DNA of 64,000 nucleotides from Microbotryomycetes sp. JL201 (Eukaryota > Basidiomycota > Microbotryomycetes): positions 1 through 64,000 of the forward strand of contig JAQYUZ010000055.1 of the NCBI GenBank assembly GCA_033819885.1. The letters run 5' to 3'. A program made the translations under genes and the position numbers. Below are positions 45,460 to 56,721 of the stretch, piece by piece. The notes beneath the pieces were generated by a model. It made no database searches. It had not been told where the DNA came from and was given only the letters and a program-made list of their open reading frames with translations. The stretch's first letter is position 1; the number at the start of each line of letters is the position of its first letter.

Positions 45460-47893
45460 TCAAAGCTTGACTTGGCCAGCTTTGATGGCCTCGAATTCGT
45501 TCTTGCCGAATTTGACATATTTGCCGTCCTTGAGCCAATAAAGCGGGTCTTGCACTTTTTCAGGATCGATGCCCTCGTTGCGCAATTGAACTTTGACTTG
45601 CTTTGAAGTTCCATTGACGTCAACTCTGTGTACGTCGCAAAGGCGAAATAGCAGAAACAAGTCAGCCGTCTTGGCACATTCGAGTCTGACATTATCTTTT
45701 TCCTCACTTTTGAACGACACGGATAAAGAGAGGTTGAGCGTATTTCGGCAACGCCTTGCGAACGTGCGTCGCAATCTTGTCTAGGTCAATCTGCGACGTC
45801 GAAGGAATAGCGGCACAACCGGCGCGACCTTCGTGGTTCGGAACTTGGGCACCGTAAACGTTGGCTTCGTCTACGACAGCTCCAAGAGCTTCTGCGACAG
45901 ACTGAGTGCTGACGTTTTCAGATTTCTGCAATGCATCCGGAAAGCAAGTCAGCAGATGCCCGCCACGAACAAAACGGAAGGAACCACCTCACCCATCGGA
46001 ACGTGTCGCCGAGACGGTCTGCAAAATAATAGTATCCTTCTTTGGTGCGGTAAAGCAAATCTCCGGTCCTAAAGTATTTGTCGCCCTTGACAAACACGTC
46101 CTTGAGGATCTTCTTGTTCGTGCCAGCCTCGTTGCCGTAGTAACCGGCAAAGTTTTGGAACGGCGAGTCTTCAATAATTTGACACAACATTTCGCCCGGT
46201 TCGTCCGCGTTTGTACGCTGACAGAAACCGTTCTTGTCACGCGCTGGCTCTTCCGTCAAGGGATCGACCCTGACAAGCACTTGCTTTTTGCGACGTGCAA
46301 ATCGCGCAAGCGTACCTTCGTGTCCAACAGCGCCGGCGCCCAGCTCGTTCGAGTTGTAGTTGAACAATGAACCGTTGCCTTCCGAGCTTGCAAAGAACTC
46401 TGCAATCGTTTGAACGCCGAAACGGTCGCGGAACTTGTTCCATACGTCAGGACGACAGCCGTTGCCGTACGCCATCTTGACATTGTGCTCTTTGTCTTTT
46501 GGTGACGGAGGGACAGCAAGCAAATAGCGCAATACTTCTCCGACGTACCTAAGACCCGGAGTTGATCAGTCATGGCTTGTGTCTATGGACTTTAGCACGA
46601 TGGCAAAGAGACTCACTGGACCACGTTGGCGTCGTGCTGTCGCACATCCTCCCAAAAGCGAGAAGCCGAAAACTTGCGACCGATGATGACTGTCGCACCG
46701 CAAGTCCAGGCGACACCAACGGCAAGAAGTGCCGCAGTCGAGTGGTACAATGGCATGGGAGTGTAAATACGGGTCTTGTCGTTGAATCGGTTCAAATGGG
46801 TCCACATCTAAGCGCCGGCTCGTCGGGTCAGTGTTCGTTCAAAGTCTGGGCATACTTGGACTGACGTTGAAAGCGGTGGCGGACCGGCCATGGGTGACGA
46901 TGGCTGCCTTTGGCAAACCTGTCGTGCCTGACGTGTAGATCAAGCACGCCGGACTCTGAAAGTCGATATCTCTGCGATATTTCGAATCGACCTTGTCGGA
47001 GCTCTGGGCTGCGAGCGTCTGCTCGTCGATCGTGCTCGAGCCGGCCACGTCGGCCACTTTCTCGCTCGGGTTCGAAAAGCGGTCGACCCAGCGCACAAAT
47101 TCTGTGCCAGGTGCTTTCTGCTTCAGGTGCTCTGCAACTTCAGAGATGGGCTGCGAATAGTCTGATTCGTAAATGATCAGGCGGGCCTTTGCGACGAGGA
47201 TGCAGTGGGCCAAGCCCTCGTCTGTTAGGTTGTAATTGATGAAAGCTGGTAGACTGTGCACAGAAGCGGAAAAGTGGGTGAACAAATGCGCTAAAACGAG
47301 AAAGCTCTGAGGACTGACACGTTGATGGCGAGACACGCGAGCCAGATGATTGGGTACGCAGGCTTGTTTGGCCTGCACATTCAGCTCGTTAGCCGGCGCA
47401 AGCTTTTTTAGCGGATCGAAGTGAGAGACAAGCTGACATGAACAGTGCGATCGTGTCTCCGCTCTTGATGCCGCGCGACAACAGCCAGTTTGCGGTTTGA
47501 TTGACGCCTGTGAAGGAGTTGCTCAGTTCTATGGCAGACGGCAGACGGCAGACGGCAGCCAAGACCGCCCACTCACGAATCTGCACCTCGTTCCAGCTCA
47601 AGCTCTGGTCTTCGCACGCATAACACTCTGCATCGCCGCGCTTTTTGACGCTGTCGCGGAAATAATTGTAAATGCTGACGCGGTCATTGCGCTTGGCAGA
47701 GTTGAGTCTTTCGGGGGGATGATCTTTGTGTTAGCCATATTCTCCTCATCGGGCGCGCATGCATGCGTTTGACTGACTTGCGTGTGACCTTTACGAGTCC
47801 GAGGCCTTTGCGCGCGTCATCGCCGAGAAAGTATTTGCTGTCGAGGTACGCAAACGCGGCGAGGCCGCCTACGACGGGTACAACGCCGACCAT
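45460..47893 (-). CDS. FAT1: very-long-chain acyl-CoA synthetase / fatty acid transporter Fat1
   Basis: Membrane-bound AMP-forming enzyme that activates and imports very long fatty acids (ER, peroxisome or lipid droplet). Start MVGVVPVVGGLAAFAYLD at ATG 47893 includes a hydrophobic N-terminus. The AMP-binding loop is LIYTSGTTGLPKAA (near 46930). Further landmarks are MPLYHSTAALLAVGVAW, KMAYGNGCRPDVW, IAEFFASSEGNGSLFN, YFRTGDLLYRTKEGYYYFADR, the FATP/VLACS-type end KSENVSTQSVAEAL, and LPKYAQPLFIRV. The C-terminus is VKFGKNEFEAIKAGQVKL. About eight exons with short introns. The stop is 98 bases from the convergent SAC3 stop. Confidence 0.92.
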
Positions 47894-48399
47894 GTATCCG
47901 AGCGGGTGAGCGAGTGAGCTTGGTCGAGTGGGTTGGCTTGCTGGGCGTCCAAGAGCGTCAAGTCAATCAACGCTAGCGCGAGCTTGATCGGCCAAATGCA
48001 GCTCTAGGCTCGACAATCCTTCAGTAAACGCAGTCGGTGAGTTTGAAGCGATTGCGCTATTCAGACGCGTTTGCTTGTTGCGAATCAAACGAACGCCCCG
48101 ACGAACGAACGAGCGATCGGGCACCAAACGTTCGACGGCCTCTACAAACGCCGAACGCCCGAACCTTTTTCACATCCTACTCGACAGGCCCCACCCGTAA
48201 GCCATGAAACACCATATGCATTTCATTTTGCATTCAAATATCCCGGTACGTTCAGAAAGATTGTACACGAGAAAACTAGACCGCAGAGAAAATAACCTGC
48301 GCACTCGTTCCTTTTTTGTTTTGATCCGCTCGATCTGATTCTTTTGGTGCAGAGTCCGCCTCAAGTTCATCTTGAACTTGTCACATTCTCGTAGGCAAA
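47894..48399. other. intergenic, FAT1 promoter and Npl3-like 3' end
   Basis: 506 bases without a supportable gene. A short cgaacgaacg-type tandem run is seen near 48085-48115. The region holds the FAT1 promoter (left) and the 3' end of the upstream Npl3-like gene (right). Confidence 0.6.
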
Positions 48400-50280
48400 C
48401 TACCACGCGTCTCGTTCGGGAGAACGTTCACGAGCAGAATCGTTGCGACGGGGCGAGGGCGAACGACGGCGCTCTTCGCGACGGTCATCACGGCCGTAGT
48501 CGCGGTCACGTCCATAATCGCCTCCACCGCGACCGCCATAGTCGTCCCTACCGCCACGTCCGCCACCATAATCATCACGGTCACGCCTATCGTATCCACC
48601 GCCACCGTATCCACCGTTGCGAGGCGGGCCACCGTATGGGTCGCGCGAACGAGGTGGATGATACTCGCGAGCAGGACCCGCACCAGGAGCCTACCGCATG
48701 GTAACAGTATACAAATCAGCGGCGTCGTTGACGGACGAGATATTGTGCACACTCACAGCTTCTTCAACCGTCACAGGCGCTCCTTTGAGATCTTGTCCGT
48801 TGAGGGCAGAAATCGCGGCGTCGGCATCATCACGCGACGAATATTCGATGTAACTGGTATCAGATTTTCTGTGTGAGCGCGTACAACATCCCAGACTGTT
48901 CCGTATGGCTCACCCCTTGCCATCACGGTCCATGTCGGCCGAAGTAACGCGGCCTCCAGCCGAGCGAGCAAAGTCCTTGAGGTCCTGCGTGAATGCGAAC
49001 CGGGCGATGGGTAGAGGAAAAAAAAGGGGGGGGGGGGAAAGCAAGAGAGGGGAAAGGAGGGAAGTGACACGCGCGCCGCCAAGGTACGAATAAGTGACCG
49101 GTCCAATGAAAGCGAGAGAAGCGAGCCGCAAATCCAGATTATCCACGGCCCAACAGATACGTAACGACCGCAGATCGGATCGCCGGTTCCTTAGACACGG
49201 TCCACGAAAAGGGCTGACCCGCCGGACCGTCCAGCTCGACGCCAGTGATGGCCAGGAGCAGCCGAGCGCCACGATAGAGTGCCGCGAGCGAATGACTACC
49301 GCATCGAGATATTGCTCTAGAAGGGCTTGCCGCCGACGAAACACGACCCGCCGAAGCCAAGGCTAAGGAAAGATCATCTCACCTGCCAGCTCGTTCCTTC
49401 GGGCGCGCCAGTCACAACGAGACGGTACCCAGGAGGGGGCGGTCGACGACCTGGCGGAGGTGCGCGGTCGTAGCCCCTGTCGTATCCGCCGCGGTCGCCA
49501 CGATCACCGCCATATCCGCCGCGGTCGCCGCCGTATCCTCCGCGGTCGCCTCCGTAGCCTCCACCTCCGCCACCGTAGCCGCCTCCGTAGCCGCCTCCGT
49601 AGCCTCCTCCACCTCCTCCACCGAAGCGACTGAATGAAAACACAGCTCAGTCATGTCTTTGCGATATTCTGCGTCCAGTATTCAGACTGACTCTTCGCGC
49701 GGGCGAGGCGGCTTGGCGTATTCAACCATGAGGCTGAAGTGGCGCATCAGTATCCAAGGCTTTCCAAAAGAGCCAGGAGCAACGAGTGCGACTGACCGAT
49801 CGCCCATAAAGTCGGCGTTGTTCAGGTCTTGAACGGCCGTCTCGGCGTCCTGTGGAACAACCGTGTTGCAATGAGACACCTTGCCTTCCCGAAAAGGACA
49901 CTTGGGTCTTGTCAAGCCATTCTCACCTTGAGTTCTGCGTACTCGACGAAAGCGTAGCCCTATCGAGCGCGGACGAGGCGACGCGTGAGGCGTGTGCACG
50001 TGAGCGAATGCACGCCTTGTTTCACTGCGGTGCATGGCACGCGCAGCCAAGTACGAGACGCACCTGGTTGATACGGACATCGACAACCGGTCCAATAGGG
50101 CCAAACAGGTCCTCTGTAGGGAAGCGAGCGCGGCAAAATGGGCGGGGCGCGTGCGTCGTCAGCTGCTGTCGAATGCAACTCCGGTCGGAAGTGGGATTCG
50201 CTTCAAGACAACGTACCGAGATCCTTGCGAGTAGCATTGGGCGCCACGCGGCCGACGTACAACCTGCGGCCACTCGACAT
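48400..50280 (-). CDS. Npl3/SRSF1-like SR protein with two RRMs
   Basis: Shuttling mRNA-binding protein of splicing and export. The start is MSSGRRLYVGRVAPNATRKD at ATG 50280. RRM1 continues FGPIGPVVDVRINQ, GYAFVEYAELK and DAETAVQDLNNADFMGDR. A Gly/Tyr-rich linker follows. The second, non-canonical RRM begins YRLVVTGAPEGTSWQ and DLKDFARSAGGRV, which together form the SWQDLKD heptad diagnostic of SRSF1/Npl3. The C-terminus is rich in Arg, Gly, Tyr and Asp, with RS dipeptides and the end RSPERDAW. About seven exons. One intron has a run of purines (polyG near 49025-49040). Whether the ortholog is Npl3 or an SRSF1-type factor cannot be settled by eye. Confidence 0.85.
49490..49630 (-). repeat. 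Gly/Tyr-coding minisatellite in the SR protein
   Basis: Short coding repeats of GGYGG and GGYGGDR type, about 12-24 bases per unit, form the linker between the two RRMs. Copies differ slightly, so number and order may vary between strains. Confidence 0.75.
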
Positions 50281-50559
50281 TCTTGTGTGGCTCAAGCGCA
50301 AACGGGGCCGCGCCGTCAATTGGGAAACTCGTCGCACTCACACGTCGACCACAAGCCACAATGTCAGGCTAACGAACATCTCGTTTGTAACAACCAACAT
50401 CACACGCGGCTACACCAAGCTATAATGTGCTATGTGCAAGAAAAAAGGACGGAGAACGTAGCAAAACAGGAGGTGCGATTCCCGAAACCGATCCACCGTT
50501 CCCCACAGGAAAAGCTTGAAATAAGAGTATTCGTGAGTGTCTATGCAGTTCCGTGATGA

Positions 50560-52437
50560 TCAAAGTAGCCGCGAACGCTGCCAGTAGGTCGATGTTTGTT
50601 GCATTGCCGAAATGCGGTGCTGCGCCTGCAGATCTCCGGCGGACTGAGCTCGATGGACTCTTGAAATATCGCGTCTGTGATCGTGCTGACGAGATGTACG
50701 CTGGGGCTGCTGACGAGGCGCCGCCTTTGGCACGAGCAGTGGCGTCGGACTGGGCAGCATCATCCCCTGAGACCCGTGCCATTGAGCCCAGGAACCAGGG
50801 TAGCACGTGTCGTAGAGAGGGAACATAACAGGTGCGGTCGCCGAACGGGGAAACCCGTAGGGACCGTAGCCCAACACCGGTATCGCAGACTGCCACGGCT
50901 GCTGGCGCCCTGATTGAGTGACAACAGGCGCAAATCGTGCTCGAGATTTCGCCGGTGACATGTCCCTTGTGGTTTGACACCGAACAGTCGTCGGTGGAGT
51001 CCTGTGTTCGAGCTCGAGTTGTAGACTGTTGCAGGACATCGACGGGCGAATGCCACCAAGTTTCTGAGTCGCTTCTTTGCGCGCGCGCAAAGTCGACAGC
51101 GGGACAGTATCGTCTGCAAATGTTTCGCACACACCTAGGACCCCTTGTGTCGTTCCCCGCTCATGTAAGCGAGGTTTGGCGGAGGAGCGCTTCGGCGAAT
51201 GCGCCAAGGAGGGCACAGTTAAAAATCGCTTGCTGTCTTCGCCACGGAAAACCAAGGCGTTGCACGAACTCTTTTGCATAGGTTTCGCCGCAGGCCGTTG
51301 CACGAAGAGCTCCTCTGAGTGTGGTAGAATGAGAATTCTGGCAGTGTCGTGAAATGGTCTGACGTGCGTCTCCAAGTGTTTTGGCAGAGGTTCACGTGCT
51401 GGCCTCGACGGTATCTCTACGACAGGCACCTGTGCAGATGACATTTCTGATGAGAGCTCCAAGGCGGCGAGACCAATCAGGCGGTGCGGTCGGTCTTGCT
51501 GTGCCCATACAACATTGACAGATTCCCAAGTAGGTTCCTCGTCTGTTAGCACGTGCATGGTCGAGCTCCTGAGCAGACAACGTCCAGCCTTGGCCGGTAG
51601 AGTGTAGGCTGCATTGCTCGGTCGGTGTGTTTGTGTGTCATGATCCCGAAGGCCTGTCCGTATCGAAGCCAGGACATTGTCCAGCATCGGAACTGGCTGC
51701 ATCGCCGCTCCTGATGTATGCAACGCTGTTGAGCCCTGCTCAAGCTCCATCAATTCGGCCCCAGTGACACCTTTCTGCAATCTAATAGCAATTTGATGCT
51801 TTAGCAAAAGATAGCGCAGTTGGCCGTCGCCGTCTTCCTGAGCATGACGCAACTGCTTGACCGTCTTTTGCAGGAGAGAGACTCCTCGGAAACCCAGCGG
51901 AAGCAAAGGCGGATCAAGGGGGGAGATTTGCGAAAGTCTGGTCGGTGACAAGTGCACGGACGTGGCGGCGAGTTGCGTGTAGCGCATGGACGGCAGGCTC
52001 TTTTCTGGCTTGCCATACACTGTTTCGTCTTCGTCTGCGTCATCCTGTGATGCTCGTTGCGGGGGTTGAGACTGGTGCGCCTCCTCAGACTCCGAAAGCG
52101 TCGCGCAATCTGAAAGTGCGGGCGTGCTGGCCTGCGAGCCGGACAACCGAGGGTTGCTGCCGGAGTCGTCAGCCACTGGCGTACCGGCCGCCAAAACGTC
52201 ATTCAAGAACGACCCTGAGCTGCAGGCGTCGAAAAAGGTGGGGATGGAATGAGGGCCTGACTCTTGCAGGCTAAGACGCTCCTTTTTCGGCATCCGGAGG
52301 GTTGTGTTCTGATGAAACTCGTTCTCCTGAGAGTTGCTGCTAGCCTCGGGCTTCCGAGCCCTCAATGCGAGCCGGAAGAACCGCTCGAGGTGCCCCGAGC
52401 CTGGTTTAAGTTGCTCGAGGCGAGCATGATTTCCCAT
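50560..52437 (-). CDS. intronless protein of 625 residues, unrecognised
   Basis: One unbroken frame from ATG 52437 to the stop at 50560, in a window where nearly every other gene has introns. I do not recognise a domain. The sequence is polar and probably mostly disordered: Ser/Pro/Gln-rich, with an acidic patch near residue 135 (DDADEDE), two helical stretches (QKTVKQLRHAQEDGDGQLRY, then LLLKHQIAIRLQKG), and a more hydrophobic patch with Gly, Tyr and Pro near residue 545 (PVLGYGPYGFPRSA). The C-terminal tail is basic and Gln-rich. It could be a regulatory or scaffold protein. The helices around residues 190-225 are the best place to look for a conserved core. Its start is 904 bases from the BRO1 start. 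Confidence 0.65.
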   Translation of the reverse strand: MGNHARLEQLKPGSGHLERFFRLALRARKPEASSNSQENEFHQNTTLRMPKKERLSLQESGPHSIPTFFDACSSGSFLNDVLAAGTPVADDSGSNPRLSGSQASTPALSDCATLSESEEAHQSQPPQRASQDDADEDETVYGKPEKSLPSMRYTQLAATSVHLSPTRLSQISPLDPPLLPLGFRGVSLLQKTVKQLRHAQEDGDGQLRYLLLKHQIAIRLQKGVTGAELMELEQGSTALHTSGAAMQPVPMLDNVLASIRTGLRDHDTQTHRPSNAAYTLPAKAGRCLLRSSTMHVLTDEEPTWESVNVVWAQQDRPHRLIGLAALELSSEMSSAQVPVVEIPSRPAREPLPKHLETHVRPFHDTARILILPHSEELFVQRPAAKPMQKSSCNALVFRGEDSKRFLTVPSLAHSPKRSSAKPRLHERGTTQGVLGVCETFADDTVPLSTLRARKEATQKLGGIRPSMSCNSLQLELEHRTPPTTVRCQTTRDMSPAKSRARFAPVVTQSGRQQPWQSAIPVLGYGPYGFPRSATAPVMFPLYDTCYPGSWAQWHGSQGMMLPSPTPLLVPKAAPRQQPQRTSRQHDHRRDISRVHRAQSAGDLQAQHRISAMQQTSTYWQRSRLL

Positions 52438-53341
52438 AGCACGATGTGTTTAGTAGGTTGACTGTGTGCTCGAGAAATATGTCAGCTCGAGCAGCCTTGA
52501 TGCTTGAGACAACGCCTGTAGTGCACTGACCCGAGCCTAACCCGCAGCTCTTAAACTCGATCTGTGCGCCTAGGAATGTGGTGCCGAGGTCTGACAAGCT
52601 CTGAACACCTCAGCAGCTTTCTTCGATAGAAACAAGCGCGTGTCCTAAGCCAATTGATTCTTCGTACACTAGATCGTCGAGGCGGACGTCGCAAGATCGT
52701 CGCTCAACCAGCGAAAGTTTGCCGAGCGATGAAGCTTGTTGTGCGACACGCGTACGCACAGCGACGATAGAGGGCTTTCACACAGTGTGCGAAGCCTTGG
52801 GTGATTCGAGGTAGTTCGCGCCCGACGGCTCGTGCTTCGATAGAGATCAATCGAGCCTTCGTACAAACGAGAGCCACGCTCGGCACGTGATCTTCGTCTC
52901 ACCGTAAGGAATTTGTGAGAAGGTGCAAGAGCATGATCAAAGAAGGCCTGACCACCACAATGATTCAGACAATCTTTACCCCTCTCGATCCCGCGTGATC
53001 CATCGAGTACACAACTGCCGCATCGAGCAGGCCTGCGCCGTCGCCGATCTTTACATTTTCACGACGAGCCACTACACTGCGATCGAGTCACAATCACTCA
53101 GACTCGTAAAGTTGCTAGTGCCGTCCACTGTCATATCTCATGTTGCTTGCAGGAGTCGGCCCCACCTCCGTCCCCCACACGGGATCGAAGTCTCGTCCAG
53201 CATTTGAACAGCTCACTTATTGTTATCATGAGATTTGTGCAGCTTGAAATTGCCATATATCGCTGCAGCTTATTCCATCTCGTCTCCTCCTTTCTCACAG
53301 TCGCCGATTGCGTGAGCAAACGAGCGGCTCTCTTCGCCACC
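52438..53341. other. long divergent intergenic region before BRO1
   Basis: 904 bases between two head-to-head starts, far longer than other divergent gaps here. I see no tRNA, snoRNA or protein gene. A long 5' leader or leader intron for either neighbour is possible. Confidence 0.55.
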
Positions 53342-56300
53342 ATGTCGTCGCCGCTCATTGCAGGTGAGCTCACATTGAATGCATACGGGATGAGGGTTTC
53401 CAAATCCCGTCTGGCTGGTCCTCGTGTCGTAGCGCATACTGATGACGCTTGGCAGTGCCTCGAAAGGTCACACAAGACGTCGACTTTGCGCCACAGCTGC
53501 GCAGCGTCATAACTCGCACCTATGGCGAGAAGCCGGACGCGTACAATGATGAGTTGGCGCAGCTGAATCGCGCAAGACAGGATGCGCTCAGAGGCTCGGC
53601 CGGCTCAGACGCGACAGCGCGCGACCTGCTGTACAAGTACTTTGGTCAGCTCGAGATGCTTGAGTTGCGATTTCCCGAACTGCGAGTGCCGTTCCCATGG
53701 TGAGCTCTCCCGCCTGCACACTCCCCTTCGACTCTGCGCCGACGAAGCTGACACGTGACCTCGAATCGAAATTCTGCGTTTGTACACAGGAGTGACGCCT
53801 TTACCCAAGTCAAGATCTCACAACTGTCGCTCGCATACGAGAAAGCCTCCGTGATTTTCAACATCGGCGCGACACTCTCGTCTTTGGCTTCATCATCGAC
53901 GAGGTCCTCCCCAGAGGGGCTCAAGCGCGCATTCCACTCGTTCAGGTGTGCCGCCGGCATGTTTACATACATCAACGACAACTTTTTGCACGCGCCAAGC
54001 ACCGATCTGAGCCGCGAAGTTGTCAAACTGCTCGTAGGGCTCATGACGGCTCAAGCGACAGAAGTATTCATCGAGACAATGGGTCCTGCCACGCAGAAAG
54101 GCGCCAACTTGAGGTCCAAACTTTGCATGCAGACCAGTTCGGTGTATGCATCCATCGTCGAAGAGGTCAAGGAGTACGTGACCAAAGGCGTGTTTTCGCG
54201 AGAATGGAGCTTGCTCATTCAGGCAAGTGCGACACTTGAGGTGCGCGAATGATGTCAAGAGACTGACCTTCATTTTGCAACTGCACTCTCAGGTCAAGGT
54301 TAAATACTTTGCGTCATTGGCTCAGTACCACCGCTCCAATGCCGACACGGCCGCGTCAAAATACGGCGAAGCGCTCGCTCGTCTCAACATTGCTGAGACC
54401 ACCGCCAAGGAAGCCTATAGACTCTCTCAGGCATTCTCGGCGTCGTTCTCGTCAACAGCAATGACGAATTCGATCGCAGCGGACGCGCCGGCAGCATTGC
54501 TCGAGCTGACCAAAACGCACATGAACCTCGTCAGCGACACTAGAGCGAAAGCTCAAAAAGAGAACGACATTGTCTACAACGAGGTCGTTCCAACGGAGGC
54601 GTCCCTGCCCGTCATTGAGAAAGGCAAAGAAGTGGCTGAGCCGATCCCCATTCATGACGTATACGCCTCGGCAGAGGTCCAAAAGATTGTCGGGCCAGAC
54701 TTGTTTCAGAAGCTCGTTCCACTATCGGTGCACGAGAGCGCGAGCATGTACTCGGAAGAGCAAGCGAAACTCGTGCGAGCAGAGACGGAAAAGATTGACG
54801 TTGCCGACGGAGAACTGCAAGCCGCGCTTGAGTACATGGGCTTACCGGCCAGTCTGGAACGTTTCAGATCAGGCATCTCAGGGCAGGCCGGATTGGCCGA
54901 TCCTGGACCTCAGGTGCGTGGCTGGATGGACGAGGTCCGGCAACAAGAGGGGCAAGGCCGCATCGACGATCTGTTTAGACGAATCGACATGCTGAAGAAC
55001 ACCGTCTCGCGGAACCTTGACAAGGCGGCACACGACCTTGACACCGAGTCGCGAGAATGCGAAGCGATGCGGGTCAAGTATGGACATTTGTGGGAGCAAC
55101 AACCAGCGTCTCCCCTGACGAGGAGCTACCGACAGGACATCAAGTCTCACCGAGGATCACTCGAGCAAGCATCAGCTTCGGACGCCCAAGCGCAGGGTTT
55201 GTGGGACGCTGCCAAGCGGGACGTGGCATTGTTACTCGACTCGTCAGCGTTGAATCGAGCGTTCGCCGAAGCCGTCGGATCCAGCTCGCAACCGGACAAT
55301 AGCTTACTCGATACAGATCTGAACGAGGAGGAGGAGCAAGAAACTCGCAAACGGGTCGAAGCCATCTCAGAAGACTTGTCGCGTCTGAGCAAAATCAAGC
55401 GGGAGCGTGCAGAAGTGCTCAAGGACCTTAAGGAGAAAGTGCAGGCCGATGACATTTCTCACATTTTGATACTGAACCGTAAAGGCTCCGCCGCGGTCGA
55501 GCCTCAACTGTTTGCGACCGAGCTCGAAAAGTTTCGGCCTCACCAGCAGCGGATCATGGCGGCAATTCATCAGCAGCAGCAAACATTGTCAGAAGTCAGC
55601 ACAGACTTCAAGGCCCTTCAAGGTGGATCAAAAGCCAAGGAAGCGCAAGGGCGGTGGGCCGAGGCCGAGATGCACAAGCGCGACCTTGTCTCTCGCCTCG
55701 GACGCGCCGCACAAGCTTATGCCGATGTTCGCGAAGGGTTGAAGAAAGGCGTTCAGTTCTATCAAGATCTCAATGAGCTCGTTGACGGGCTGACGGAACA
55801 AGTGTCGTCATACTTGCAGAGCCGCGAGAACGAGCGGTCCGAGATGGCTTCGGCGGCAGACATAAAGCAGCGACTCGAGGGCCCTCGCGTCAGCTCTCCC
55901 GGCGTCAGTCTCGACCGACAGATGGGATCTCTGCATCTGGGTGGATCGGGCAGTCCACCGCCGCCGCCGCCGAGCATGCCAAACCCGCCATCATGGCAGC
56001 AACGCGCCCCTTACAGTGCGTACCCGACGACGAGCGATGCGCCGCCTGCACCGCCTCCGTTACCGCAGCAGCAACCCAGCTACGGATACCCGTCCTCTTC
56101 TGCCGCGCCGCCTTCTGCCAACCCTTATGGCAGCATTCCGTCGACAGGTGCGTTCTCGATGGCGCCCGTCTCGTCACCGTACACGAGCCAATCGAGTCCT
56201 GCTGCTGCAACATCTCCTGCACTTGCCGGTGGATCCGCTTACGCCGTCGGCGGGGCGAATACTCGGCCGCAAACGACCTTGCCACCTCCCAGCCAGCCCA

Positions 56301-56524
56301 TGTCATACGGATCTTTGCCACCTCCTAGCCAGCCCGTCTCGTATGCCAGTACGGGATACTCGAACGCGCAAGCTCCGTCTTCGCGAAATGCTCCTCAGGG
56401 AGCTTACTATGGCCATGGTCATCCGACGTCGCCACCTCCCCCGTTGCCGCCGACCACGAGCACGCCTTACTATGCTTACGGCTCGAATTACAACCCACCT
56501 CCTGCTCCTCCGAGACCGTACTGA
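53342..56524 (+). CDS. BRO1: Bro1/Alix-type ESCRT accessory protein
   Basis: Endosomal protein that binds Snf7 and recruits deubiquitinase in the multivesicular body pathway. Exons 53342-53363, 53456-53699, 53790-54222 and 54293-56524 give 976 residues. The Bro1 domain starts [10 protein letters not shown] and has [78 protein letters not shown], then [14 protein letters not shown]. Next comes the V-shaped coiled-coil domain and a Pro/Tyr/Ser-rich tail ending [10 protein letters not shown]. The third intron is best read with a GC donor (gcaagt at 54223); a GT donor 18 bases downstream also keeps the frame and would add six residues. Confidence 0.95.
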
Positions 56525-56721
56525 ACGAGATTGATGTAATGGAATGCATGTAGGAAATTGTTCGAGTACTGTTGGGAGCACGTGACCGTCGCGCTCGCTG
56601 CGGAGCCGTGTCTTGACGCGCCTGACTTTGGGCCGAACCGTTGCTCAACGACTGTGTGCGCGCGCTTACGCGGGACCGCATCACGTGCCCGTGCATAGCT
56701 GGGAACGGATCGGCACACGTG

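Noticed and set aside
56641-56721. Upstream extension of NUD1
   Set aside because: It would start at TTG; the ATG at 56722 is followed by a plausible N-terminus.
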